Assembly: GCA_024509875.1 (NCBI GenBank)
Contig: JAMPIV010005829.1
Span: 1 to 64,000, forward strand
DNA: 64,000 nucleotides
Direction of reading: 5' to 3'
Origin: Oreohelix idahoensis
Taxonomy: Eukaryota; Mollusca; Gastropoda; Stylommatophora; Oreohelicidae
Under the pieces are notes generated by a model, which worked only from the letters and a program-made list of their open reading frames with translations, was not told where the DNA came from and did no database searches. Made by a program: the position numbers and the translations under genes. Below, one piece after another: positions 31,086 through 42,764 of this stretch (position 1 is its first letter; each line of letters begins with the position of its first letter).

Positions 31086-31349
31086 AATAGTTTCTAATAA
31101 ATATTTTGCAGCCATGTCTGTTTTTCCTCAAATGGGCCAGTTGTAGGAGGAAACAGATCTATATGACAGAAACTCAAGTGGGCAGACATAATTCGGACAT
31201 GAATTTTTTTCATGAACTTATCTTTTCAACTTCAGATCCCTTTTACATACCATTATTATAATATCATTTCTATTAGATCTTTATATCTTTAAATCCACAA
31301 TTCATTTATTACTCTTCACCCGCCCCCAAGTAGCATAATCTACCAAGAT

Positions 31350-31700
31350 CCTTTAGCTCCCCAAGGAATAAAGGCCGTCATCAAACACATTCCAAGTCCT
31401 CCTGTCACATGCCACCAGCTCAAGTTCTTTCTACGCATTCCTCATCATTTTCACTTCTATTTCCAGTTCTCTTCTGTGTGTTTTTTGGTCCTCCTCTGCT
31501 TTTCTTACCCTGGAGATTCCAGAACAAAGACTGTCTTGTAATGCTATCAAAAGGTTTCTTCAATGTGTGTCCTATCCATTGCCAGCATCTTCTTCTCATC
31601 TCCCGTGTATTATCAGAAGGGGAACAAAGAGTAGTAACAACGTACCCTACCGAGCATGTCATAAAAAGCAACTAAGGAGAGTTGGGCATGTAAACAATTT
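31350..31700. mobile_element. RTE-A copy with inverted 5' module
   Basis: 31350-31605 is the RTE-A 3' end on the minus strand (hairpin CTCCCCAAGGA, then GTCCTCCTGTCACATGCCAC). 31606-31700 is the RTE-A 5' module on the plus strand (CCGTGTATTATCAGAAGGGG, then GAGCATGTCATAAAAAGCAA). The two ends of the LINE face each other, with the interior missing: an internally deleted, 5'-inverted copy, or two insertions. Confidence 0.7.
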
Positions 31701-31744
31701 TACACCACAAAAAATTCAACCAAGGAACATAGGTATTTAACAAA

Positions 31745-32085
31745 CTTTTACCAAGTCAACTTGTCCTGTGCCATCAGCTTAAGGTCTTTTCATGTCTCCC
31801 TCATCCTTTTCCTTTCTGTTTTCAGTTATCTTCTCAGTGTGTTTTCTGTAACTTTTGATCTCTCTTACTCAAGGGATTCAAGAACTGGTATTGCCTTGAA
31901 ATGCAATCAACACGTTCTCAATGTGTATCTCACCCATCCCCATTGTCTTCTTCTCATCTCTTCTTCCACTGGCTTTTGCCTTGTTGTTGTCATTAGCTCC
32001 ACAATGGTGATCTTGTCAAGACTTTCAATCATTTTATTCTATGTAAGCACCCATTTTTGAAACTTTGTTGTTGTTTTTGTTGTGT
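31745..32085 (-). mobile_element. RTE-A LINE, diverged 3' fragment
   Basis: The minus strand follows the RTE-A 3' end from the ATGGCACAGGACAAGTTGAC region to GGGTGCTTACATAGAATAAA. Clearly older than the neighbouring copy. Confidence 0.7.
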
Positions 32086-33029
32086 GCAAGTCAAACTCAA
32101 CAACTTCCAACAGCATTTTAAGCAAAGTCCGACGTTGTATATGAAAAGTTTATTTTGGTTTCTTTCAGATGTATGGCGGTAAATTACAAGATGATCCTAT
32201 TCTCAGTTCAGTAACATTCGTTTCCTCATACGAAATCATCTCATAAAATCCATTAGTGCATTTTGATGAGCTTATGTATATCTATTTCATCCTGTCTACT
32301 ATGCGTAAGTCTAAGTCGAGACCTTTTACCAACCTGAAGTATATGTTGTCATAGGGCTAGGGGTCAGGTTAGCCATTATTCTCTTGCCAATATAAAGTGG
32401 CGGTCAGCAAATCTGCTAGGAACCTAAGGCTCTTGGACTATCCGGAATGACCTGGCTTTGACTCTTGGCTTTTACTCTTCTTTGACTCTTCTTTGACTCT
32501 TGTTTGGCTCTCCTTTTGCTAAGTGTTTTGGGCCGTCAATATATACAAACTGGTTCCTAAGACTGTTTGGGGGGAAGTTACTTTGATTTGTCAGTCAATA
32601 CGGATATGTTTGAGATGAACTATTTCATTGGCGAAGCCATTAGTTAAGATGGATATTCCACTAGTTTTGTCGATGTCATATTTACGTCACAAGTTTCTAC
32701 ACAAGTTTCTATGATAGCGAATGGTATAAGCTTTTATTCGAGGGTATTTTTAATTCTGTTTAGAGGTTTTCAGGTCTCGTATCATTTCCTGTAACTGTCT
32801 AGAAGTCTTTATTTTAAAATGTCGATAAGAGGCTATGTGAAAATGTTTCACGTCTTTTTATGAGGCACACACAGAATTTTGTACAGCATCAGATAACTGC
32901 ATATTGAAAAGCTGGGAGCTTTGTGGGGGAAAACAATGCTTGCATAGATTCTAGACAAGAAATAATCATCACTAAATCCTGGGCTTTGAATCAGATAACA
33001 TGTATCAATATCATCATCATCATTATTAT
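32086..33029. other. Intron sequence, nothing recognised
   Basis: Contains a short run of TTTGACTCTTC repeats at 32455-32505. No genes or known elements. Confidence 0.5.
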
Positions 33030-33170
33030 CTCCCAGCTTCCTGTGGAGCACAGGACTTCATCAAATACACTACAAGTTTTCCTGACCTGTGACGTCTCTT
33101 CAAGGTCTTCCCATGCCTTCTTTTTCCTTTTCACATCTCCTTACCAGAAGAACTTCTGCCTTGGATGGTG
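33030..33170 (-). mobile_element. RTE-A LINE, short 3' fragment
   Basis: The minus strand shows the 3' hairpin remnant (TTCCTGTGGAGC region) and ACCTTGAAGAGACGTCACAG. Diverged. Confidence 0.5.
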
Positions 33171-33562
33171 TCAAGACATGTTTTTACTGCCATTTTGACT
33201 TGTATGCTTTGTCAGGAGCCACGCTGTTTTTCCTGAGTTGTGAGTGAACTCGATATACTTGAGTCATGGCTTAAACAACTAGTCATGTTGACGGGTTGAA
33301 TTTTGGCGAAAAAAGGAAGCCATTAGACACTTGAGTCATAGCCGAAATCTTGTATAGACATGCTGTGGGTAGCCAGTATGCTGATATCATATTTCTGGCC
33401 AAACGGTGGGACAGTGATTATTTGCCATTATTTTGATAGTCCTGGCATATTTGTTGTGGTGTAGAACTATTTTGTTCTCCTATTTTGACAGCAATGTTTG
33501 CTGTAGTTTATGATTCTCGCATTGTGAGTATTTTAGTATCCCCTTGAGACTGTTATACTGTA

Positions 33563-34113
33563 GCTTATCTCTTCACACACTATGCTGATTGGTGGTCAGA
33601 CGTGACCATAAGGTTTATTTAATTGTTTATATCTATCTTACGATTTGTACTGGTAGCATGCAGGTATTTTGAATCTCACTACAGCAATATTTGGCCATGT
33701 TATTATCATATTAATAAAAGGGATAGTTACTAGCTAAGTCTTCCATTTTACATGTGTCGCAACTGCTCATGTGGCCCTATAGTTGTATACAAGCCCACTG
33801 TTCCTGTCCCATGTAAGTCCAGTACGTGCAGTAGAAGTAGCTTGTCTCTTCACACACTAAGCTCAGTGGTGGTCAGACTTGACCGTAAGGTTTATTTGAT
33901 TGTTTATATCTATCTTATGATTCGTACTGGTAGAATGCATGTATTTTGAATCTCACTACAGCAATATTTGGCCATGTTATTATCATATTAATAAAAGGGA
34001 TAGTTGCTAGCTAAGTCTTCCCTTTCCACGTGTCGCCACTGCTCATGTGGCCCTCTAGTTGTATACGAGCCCACTTTTCATGTCCTGTCTAAGTCCAGTG
34101 TGTGCAGTGGAAG
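33563..34113. repeat. Direct duplication of about 275 bp
   Basis: 33563-33838 and 33840-34113 are similar head-to-tail copies; for example TTTTGAATCTCACTACAGCA and CATATTAATAAAAGGGATAG occur in both. They differ at scattered positions. No coding content. Confidence 0.88.
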
Positions 34114-34249
34114 TACTGTGTATGTGTATTATTAGTGATACACCTTTACCAGTACGTTGACAGATGGCTGAGTTGAATTATTTAAAACAGTTTTTGTTGA
34201 CTTGTACATGTTACTGAAGTTTTCTTGGTTTTAAATTTCTACAAGAAAA

Positions 34250-34345
34250 GGTAGCCTGCCCCAGGCCCAACCCTCATTCATCACCTTCTATGACATGCCT
34301 GGCAGGTTACAATATTACTATTATTTGCTCCCCTTTAGGACACAT
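34250..34345 (-). mobile_element. Diverged RTE-A 5' module
   Basis: The minus strand contains CCTAAAGGGGAGCAAATAAT and GGCATGTCATAGAAGGTGAT, matching the module at 59737-59860. The hairpin GUCA/UGAU keeps pairing despite changed bases. Confidence 0.65.
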
Positions 34346-35130
34346 TTACCTTTATAGTGAGGGGCAGATGTGTGAAGTACACTACACTTCTTTCTTTTCT
34401 GTCATCTAAGTGTGTAATATGTATTCTGTGTGCTAACAGTTTACTTGTTTGGTGATTGATTGTTGCAAATTGTGTTCTCCATCTTGAATCTATTTTTTAA
34501 GTATTAATTTTAAATATTACATTGCAGTCACTTTCTGACTCACATGCAGTACTGAAAAAAATGTTACACAGAAGAAAACAAAGAAAATAACTTCAAAAAT
34601 CTATATATAAAAAAGACTAATGGTGCATGTTTGTCTCATCAATTTTGCCCGTCCAATCAAGTTTGCATCTATAAAACTGAAACTCTGAGATACTATAGAA
34701 GGACCACTAAACTGGTGCACATAGTTCTGGAAACCAGGACTTCCACCCTGAAGGGGCAGAATAAAAAAAGAGAGGGATTCATTCTGGCAGAATATACAAG
34801 GCTAATGATGCTTTTGTCTGTCCATTCACTTTGTGCACTTCCCAATGATTTAGAAAGATAAAATTTGAGGGGTGTTGTAGAAATTTGGGGATTTCACAGA
34901 CTGCCTAACATTTACCTGTTAAACACATGCGCCATAAAGAATAAAAATTAAACAAAAGAAGAAGTGAGGCTTATTTATCTCGTTATATAAGCATGCCTCC
35001 AAAAACAAAAAAGACTGCATTCACAGAGTGCCACAAGCAACCAGTTAGTTCAGATGTATACTTGTGGTTAATATAAAGCAGATTTGTTATATCTATTCTC
35101 ACATTAAAATTGTGTGCTGTATGGGTGTGT
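34346..35130. other. Intron sequence, nothing firmly recognised
   Basis: Around 34604-34640 the text TCTATATATAAAAAAGACTA resembles Helitron/Helentron-type ends, but no matching 3' end or hairpin was found. No gene. Confidence 0.4.
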
Positions 35131-35144
35131 TTGTCTCTGTGTTA

Positions 35145-35250
35145 TGGGTGAGTGAGTGAGTGAGTGAGTGGGTGAGTGAATGAGTGAGAAAGTGAGAGAG
35201 AGAGTGTGACAGAGAAAGAGAAAGAAAGAGAGAAAGAAAGAAAGAGACTA
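35145..35250. repeat. GTGA / GAAA microsatellites
   Basis: Uninterrupted GAGTGAGTGAGTGAGTG at about 35150-35190, followed by a GA/GAAA-rich stretch to 35250. Confidence 0.95.
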
Positions 35251-35859
35251 AACAAAACAAAATGAAGATGTTCAGAACGAACATGTCAAGGAAATTAATG
35301 AAAAAAATAAAGGACAAAAAAAGTTTATCTGCAATAAATTAATTATATAAACTAGAATGTGGACCGGAAGCCACTGACACGAAAACGGACGTCCTGACCG
35401 GAAAATGTGAAACATGAATAGGATTTTGGAATGTCAGGACAATGAACGAGACGGGTAAACTAAAACAGGTCACAGCAAAAATGAGAAACTATAGATTACA
35501 CATTCTAGGGATAAGCGAGAGCAGATGGACAGGAGCAGGAAAAGTTAAAACAGCAACAGGAGAAACAGTACTTTACTCTGGAAGAGAGGATGGACAGCAC
35601 AATGAAGGTGTAGCCATTATTCTACAGAAAGGAATAGAAAGGACATTACTGGAATGGAAACCCATCAACAACAGACTGATAAGAATAAGATTGAGAGGGA
35701 GATTAACCAACACTACAATAATACAATGCTATGCACCAACGAATGACAGCGATGATGAGGTCAAGGATGAATTCTATCAACAATGCAGAAAGAAATGGAA
35801 GACACACCTAGATATGATCTTATCGTAGTAATGGGAGACCTCAATGCGAAAGTTGGAAC

Positions 35860-36202
35860 TTCTTCTTCTTCTTCTTCCATCCTTAGCCATCAACCGGCAA
35901 AGCAGTATGTGGCCAGTACGCCTAGTGTCGTCTTAGGGCAACAACAAATTGATCAATCTATCGCTGTTTCCACCACGCCTAGTGGCGTCTTTGTGGAACA
36001 AAAACAGACCAAACAATCTGTCATTGTTTCCGTACTCAGATTGGTTGGCAAGCAGGTGATCAGCCCACTGTGCGAAGTTTTTACGGGATGGGGTAAACAG
36101 CCCCATGCCCATACCCTCCTTAGTCGCTTTTTACGACATGCGTGGTAGGGTGCAGTGTTACTATTCTTTGCTCCCCTTTCGGGCCCCGGTAACACACGGG
36201 TG
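35860..36202 (-). mobile_element. SINE-2 long form: RTE-A-type 5' module plus RTE-B-type tail
   Basis: 343 bp between perfect 12-bp duplications (GAAAGTTGGAAC at 35848-35859 and 36203-36214), so it integrated as one unit. In minus orientation it starts CACCCGTGTGTTACCGGGGC exactly where the full-length RTE-A at 59737 starts, carries about 125 bp of that module, then joins the SINE-2 body (GGGCTGATCACCTGCTTGCC) with two hairpin segments and a (GAA)n tail of RTE-B type. Confidence 0.92.
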
Positions 36203-36670
36203 GAAAGTTGGAACACACAATACATATAATGAAAGAGTAATGGGGAAATGCGCAGCGGAACAGCAAACGAAAATGGGATAAATTAATAAGTTTCTGTAGC
36301 ATTAACAACCTGGTCATTGGAGGAACACTTTTCCCACACAAAGAAATTCACAAATTAACATGGGAATCACCAAATGGTCAGGACAGAAACCAGATAGACC
36401 ACATTATGATTAACGGTAGATGGAGACCTGCATTACAAGATGTGAAGGTAAGAAGAGGTGCAGATGTGGGAAGTGATCACCATTTAGTAGTAGCAAAACT
36501 GAAAGCGAAACTAAGAACGGCTGGACCAACTGTAACTACACAGAAAAGGTTTGACATCAGCAAATTGAAGGACCCCCCTTACCAGAAAAGCTTTTGCGGC
36601 TGATATAAAGGAGCAATATCAATTTGCCAAAAGTCAGGAAAAGACATGATATAGACCAGAAATTCAACAC

Positions 36671-37154
36671 TGTCACATAATATCTTTTGTTGCGCACATG
36701 GACTTTGGTGGAATATGTTGCACATGGACTTTGGTGGAATAAACATATATTTTTGTGCACACATCAGCTTTAAAAGAAAATGGTGCAAAGGGGTGCAATG
36801 GAATGGAGTGAACAGGAAGCCTGACAGAGAAAGATGTCAGTTTGCCGGCTTTAGAAGCCGTATTGCATTTTATCGTGCTCTCTTTATGGTTGCTGGCTTT
36901 TGTACAGCCTTGTTTTATATTCCAATGGTAGTAGGAATTGGTGATCCAGCCATATGGTTATTGCTGACAATTTAGTGCTGTTGTTATTGCATTCGTACAT
37001 GTAGCATTGTTATTATTAAAAAGGGAGATTGTCAGCACGCCTTCGTGTACACTTTGTGAATGGCGTTTACAAGTATGTTGATTGTGTCACCTCTCGCAGT
37101 TTGATACGAGCTTAGAGGACAATGTCATGAAGGTGTAGATATTATACTGTGCCA
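36671..37154 (+). repeat. 5' LTR of the gypsy element
   Basis: Nearly the same as 44600-45057 apart from a roughly 30-bp insertion-duplication at 36698-36745 and a few substitutions. The pair of matching open frames inside the LTRs (for example 36715-36975) is not a gene. Confidence 0.92.
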
Positions 37155-39761
37155 TATTTTTGGGGGCTGTGGTCCTCTATACAGGTGTATTTTAGCGTTC
37201 CAGGTTGTTAGTGACTGGTGGTATATGGATATTTGTATTATTGCTCTTAGTACGGACTCTCTCATTGCAAGTTTACAGTTCTCGAGGCTTTTGTTGGCGA
37301 TTGAGTTGAATCACATTATAGGTGCAATTGGTTTTTCTGATGAGGACATTTTGCAATGGGTTTGTTGTCGGCGAAAACAAGCTACAAGTTCGTGCAGTTT
37401 AAGTACTATGAAGCTAAGGTTTAATGAGTTCCTGTCTGGCTGGGGCGACGACGATGCCGTCTTATTGTTGGATTAGTTCCATTGTCATTGATTTGGAGAG
37501 CTAATTGTGGGTCTGTCGTAATTGTGGTGGAAAATATGAGGTTTTAGTTCCTTCCAGGCGTGGGCGAACATGTTTTAAAGTTGTCGGTCGTTGCAGTTGC
37601 CTGCTGATTTTTGGGTTATCGGTTGTCCATTGGTGGCCTACCTGCTGAGAGCACGAATACGTCACCTACAGTGGTATTTGTGGTGCAACAAATTATGACA
37701 ATACTACACGTGTGTACCTGCCAGTACACATCTTTCAGTTCGCCTCTACCGTGAATACGTTGCATTGCCTGTGCATGCTTATTTCGCGACTCTGCTGCAG
37801 TGACTTTTTTGTCCGCATGAAAATTTAACTCGTTTGTGAATACTACAGACTATCGTTGTCGTGCTGAGAAACTGTTCGTGATGAGGAACTATACGTGATT
37901 TGCTGAGCAGCATTATCCGTGAATGCTGATGCTGATATATAGTGTTGGATGAGACAGAACATTGTAGTCGTGCTGATTAATTGTACATTTTCTGATGCAG
38001 TGGTCTATATTACGCAGCTGATAAAAGACGTGATGTCTTGCTGATGGACTTTATGTCGTTTCTTACTGCAGCCATGGTTCGATAACGAATGATAATTTCT
38101 GGACGTCGCTGAGTTTACCAGTTATCATTTATTAGGCTGGTATAGCCTTTCTTGGACACAGACATAAGTAGGCCAGTTACATTGGTGTGGATTTTTGAGA
38201 GCGGAACGGAATGGGAAGATACTGAACATTGATGAATTTTCTTATTACTACACCCATTGGTGGCTTCACGGCTTCAGATACGAGAATGACTGACGCCGAT
38301 TGTACATCTTTTCTTTGAATTTGTTCAGAACATTTTGCTGCAACCGGACAGTGCAGAGTGCACTAAGCGTAACTGATTGTGGCACTAACATTTGTCGGTA
38401 CTATTTGTGCTTTTGTCTCGTGATTCATTATCATCATTCGATTGAGGAGCTGGTATTGGGATTTTGAGATTCAGTCTACAGAAAGAGAGTCATAAATTTA
38501 GTTATATTTCTTGTTTTCTTTTCTTTTGCTGTTCTACTTTCTTTTTTGACGTCATTTTATTTTATGTGTTTCCCTTATCGTCATGTTTTTAATTACTGGT
38601 CTACTCTGCTCATCCATTTGAAATTTTTTTGTTTAGATCATTTCTCCATATGCTGGTATTTGCAATGATGCTTTTCTGTAACTATTTTATTATCTGTTCT
38701 TTTCATTGTCTCTGATACTTTCATTTGTAATTTCATTTGTTTTACATATTTAAATTATTTGTGCGACTTCTTTCTGCCTTTTGATATTGCCTTGCTACAG
38801 ACCTCGTCGCTTCACCGTCCACTACTGGTTTTCGTGCCGTCTTTATTGTCTTATTATTGTAATACATTGGTTTAAGGGTGGAATTGGTGGCGTGTTTAAC
38901 ATTTTCTGTTTTTCTTATGGGAAAGGGATTTTGTTGAACTGATTTCTTCAGGCGGTAACACTGTCAGTTTTGCATTGGGGTACAGGCACAGAGAGTTGAC
39001 CCTGTTGACTGTCCAGCATAACTGACCGTGCACATTTTCAGTGTTTTAGCGGTGATTGTCTTGTTTGTATGCATAGTGTCATATTTTTGCAAGTATTCTC
39101 TTTCGTCCTGTTTTGCTGTCGTATTCTCCTGTTTTCTTCTTGCTATCTTGTACATAAGTTATATTGACAATCTCCTTGTTCTCGTTTGTTAACAGTACGG
39201 TTTGTATATACTTATTTATTTCTATCTCATATATCTGTCATCACTTTCTTATCGTACTGTTGGTGTTTGTTTGTCAAGTGAGTTCGTGTCTCATCATTAT
39301 ATGTACTGTTCATAGTATATGGATTTTTGATTTCCTTTGTTACATGATATGTATTTGTAAAATCACGCATTAGTGAAATAAGAGACGGGGTACGGACATC
39401 ATTTTTTTAGCCATTATGCGGATGTCCTTGTCTAAAGCTACCACTGTGTGAGCTTGAGATTTATGTCATTGTATCGTGATATTGATTGGGTATAGACAAG
39501 CAAGGATTCGTTTCACCGGATCCCTTATTTGGAATTGACTTGTCATACTGTATTTTCACCTGCTTGTTTTTTTTAATCAGGTGTATTCAGAACTGCAGGT
39601 ACATCGTACCCTCGTCTGCAAATATATATTGGGCGTGTGCAACAATATATTTATTATTATTTTGTAGGGGTATGGGTACAATTTGGGGAATTGGTAACCT
39701 TCATGATTTTACTTATTTCGTAGTTTGCCACCGCATTTGTATTGCACCTCGACCATAACTA
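37155..39761 (+). other. Long untranslated leader of the gypsy element
   Basis: 2.6 kb between LTR and gag without a convincing ORF. An 83-codon frame (37225-37476) has no recognised motif. A primer-binding site was not identified with confidence; TGGGGGCTGTGGTC at 37160 is a weak candidate. Confidence 0.6.
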
Positions 39762-41046
39762 TGTCTAGCCTTAAAGATTTTATTGAAATTGGAGAGAAGA
39801 CAGGAAAGTCTGGGGATTCTTTGCTTGAGTGGGCAAAGGTCGAACACAAAGAGTATGAGTTACAGAAAAAACAAGAAGATGACAGACGAGAACGCTATGA
39901 GGAGCGTCAATTACAAAAATTGAAGATTGAAGCAAATAAGGAAGTGAAGCAAATTCAAGCATATAAAGTACTGAAGCACATACAGATTGAAGCAGATAAG
40001 GTACTGAAACAGATACAGAGCAAAGACAGATGGATTTAGAAAGACTGAAGATTGAGGCAGACAAGGAAATTGTTATAAAAAAGTTGGAGCTTGATTCTAG
40101 CAATCCTGGTTTGACTTCTAGGGAGCCAGCTCGCCCTTATAGGCTATGATTACCGAATTTTCTGGAGGAAGTAGATAGCATGGACTTCTTTTTGGAGAGA
40201 TTTGAATCAGAGGCTCTTGCCTGGAGGGCAAGGAAGGAAGAATGGCCTTCACTTTTATCTGCATTGCTTTCCGGCTCTGCTTTGTTTGCCTGTGGCTGAC
40301 AGAACTAATTATGATACCGTAAAGGCAACATTGCTGAGAGAATTTAAGCTGAAACTGAAGGGTATCGCTCTCGTTTCAGAGATGCCATGCCTAGTGCCGA
40401 CCAAGATTTCGGCTCTTTTGTCACCAAAATTAAACTTCTCCTTAATAGATGGACAGAGCTGGAGGGAATAAGTAGGGACTTTGATGGACTCTTTGATCTC
40501 ATGTTGTGGGACAAGGTGTTGTCCTCATGTTGTTCTGACATGGTTGCATTTTTTCAGGAACGCAAACCTAGAGACATTACTGCTATGGCAGAGTTGGGGC
40601 GCCAGTATGTTACTGCTCACCCTGGTAAGACAATTCACAAGTCCTTTGTCCCTGAGCCTTTCGCTACATGTGTTGGCAAGGTTATTGGGAAACTTTTCCG
40701 GCAACATCGGTCCAAGAGTGCGGACAGGTTTGCCAGGAGAAGGTTTGATCAGCAATACTCTAGTGGGCATGGATCTCATGGGAACTATGATAGCTTTAAG
40801 GGGTACAGATCTCAAAAAAAACAATCGTGCTACCGTCAAGATAGATCTCCGTTTAGATACACGGGAGATAGACATGACAGGTCTACTTGGAGGCAAGTCC
40901 GAATAGACCCTACCAGCAATCCCGATCATTGCTGGTATAGAAGAAGTGGTCCAAGTAGAGGGAATGACAGGGATGAGAAACGGGAGCAAGAACTCCTCAA
41001 TTCACCAAAGGGTAATCCTACAAAAGATGATGGTGGTCAGCTTTGA
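39762..41046 (+). pseudogene. gag of the gypsy element (broken)
   Basis: It starts MSSLKDFIEIGEKTGKSGDS with LLEWAKVEHKEYELQ and a charged coiled-coil segment, continues out of frame as FLEEVDSMDFFLERFESEAL (about 40160-40220), and is open again in 40387-41046 (AMPSADQDFGSFVTKIKLLL, then a basic Arg/Ser-rich stretch). A stop at about 40037 and several frameshifts break it. A single TGA (41044-41046) separates it from the CCHC knuckle that follows in the same frame. Confidence 0.82.
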
Positions 41047-42764
41047 TGTGGCGCGTGTGACGGAAGGGGACATGCTGCAAGAGTCTGTCCAAACAATTCA
41101 GAAAAGGCTAATGCTGAATGCGTACTAAAAACCTTTAATAACAAGGATTGCGAGGGATGTAGGCCTTTGTTTGAGCCTGATGGCAGACCACTACTGATTT
41201 GTGGTCATACTCTGCCTTGCCTCTCTTCTCTCGATGGGAGCGGAAGCTTAGAGTTACACCAGGGCATGGTTCAGAACAGGTTGGTGTCTGTGTTGAGGGA
41301 CACAGGATGCACTACGATAGGTGTGCGCAGATCATGTATTGACGAATCGTACCTTATTGGGAAGACTGTCAAATGCGTGACATTTGGGGGAAATGTTGAA
41401 TATTACCCCCTAGCCATTATAGAGGTGGATACACCCTTCATTTCTGGTCGGGTGCAGGCATGTGTTCTTGAGGCCCCAGTGGTTGATTTGATTATAGGGA
41501 ACGTGCTTGGTGTTCGTGACTGTACTCAGGCCAACATCACAAAATGGCAGGTCGAACGGTCAGTTGTGGCCAATGTGGTGGTTACAAGGGCGCAGACCAG
41601 AGCAGACGACAGTTCAGTGGCGATACAGCGGGAACTACCGACATCATACGCTGTCCCATGTATTGCCTCCATGGGTCCCGATGTACCAGCATCGGACTTT
41701 GTCCAGCAGCAGCGAGCTGATAGGACAATGCAGAAATGTTACACTTTGGCCCATAATGGTGATGTAAAATGCACGAAGTCGGCACGTTACTGGTTTGAGT
41801 TGAAAAATGATGTTCTTACCAGATGCTTTTCCAGCCAATTCGAATTGAAGTGCCAGGTGGTTGTGCCTGTCGCCTTTAGATTAAAGGTGTTGCAGGTGGC
41901 ACACGATTCACCGTTTGCTGGACATATGGGGGCTGCAAGAACTTGCCATAGAGTTCTGTCACAATTCTATTGGCTGGCATACAACAAAGACATTAAAGTA
42001 TACTGCAGGTCTTGCAGGGTATGCCAGCCGGTAACATATAGGGGTAAATTACCGAAGGCCCCGTTGCAGGTTGTTGATTTGTCGGTTCGGCCCTTCCAGA
42101 AAGTTGCCATCGATATCATTGGTCCTCTTGATGTTGCATCAGAGAGAGGCTTTCGTTTTATTCTGACAATGGTGGATCTGTGCACAAGATGGCCCGAGGC
42201 TGTGCCAATGAGGACTATAACCTCTCAGGCTGTGGCGGATGCATTGCAGATGTTGTTCAGTAGGTTTGGGTTTCCCCAATTCATTTCCAAGGAAATGGCC
42301 AAGATCACTAAATTGTTAGGCATTTCCCAATCGTTCCCCAGCCCTTATCATCCCCATTCAAACGGGGTATGTGAAAGTTTTAATGGCGCATTGAAGGATA
42401 TGTTGGCCAAGGTCACTGCTGAATTTCCCCAAGAATGGGATAAATTCCTTCCAGCAGTATTATTTGCCTATAGAGAGGCGCCTCAGGAGAGCACGGGGTT
42501 CTCCCCATTTGAACTATTGTACGGGGCAAATCCGAGGGCCCAATGCACATTCTGAAAGATATACTGGTTGGTGGGTATTCTGATGGGTCCTCTGTTTCCA
42601 GTTACGAATACGTCATAAACCTGCATGACCGTATTGTCAAAGCATGTGCCGTGGCACGTGATAATTTATCTGTGGCGGGGGCGCTAACCGCGGATCCAAA
42701 TTACTGTTCTTGGTTCCCGGTGAAGAGGTATGGCTTCTTCTGCCATCAAAGGAAGACCGTTTGA
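41047..42764 (+). pseudogene. Zinc knuckle, protease and integrase of the gypsy element
   Basis: One frame runs from a CX2CX4HX4C knuckle (CGACDGRGHAARVC, 41047) through an aspartic protease (VLRDTGCTTIGVR, about 41297; VVDLIIGNVLGV) to the integrase. The integrase has an HHCC zinc finger (about 41900-42030, ending YCRSCRVCQ), first catalytic Asp in VAIDIIGPLD (about 42105) and Glu in NGVCESFNG (about 42370). The second catalytic Asp is gone: FGFPQFIS joins directly to KEMAKITKLLG near 42290, so a short stretch was deleted. A frameshift near 42543 moves the C-terminal part (LKDILVGGYS, YVINLHDRI) into another frame. Confidence 0.9.

Noticed and set aside
34604..34900. A Helitron
   Set aside because: Only a 5'-end-like TCTATATATAAAA motif; no CTRR end, hairpin or Rep/helicase sequence found.
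36715..36975. A conserved 83-86-codon ORF present twice (also 44627-44878), with hydrophobic segments
   Set aside because: It lies inside both LTRs of the gypsy element; the two copies are identical because LTRs are, not because of protein constraint.
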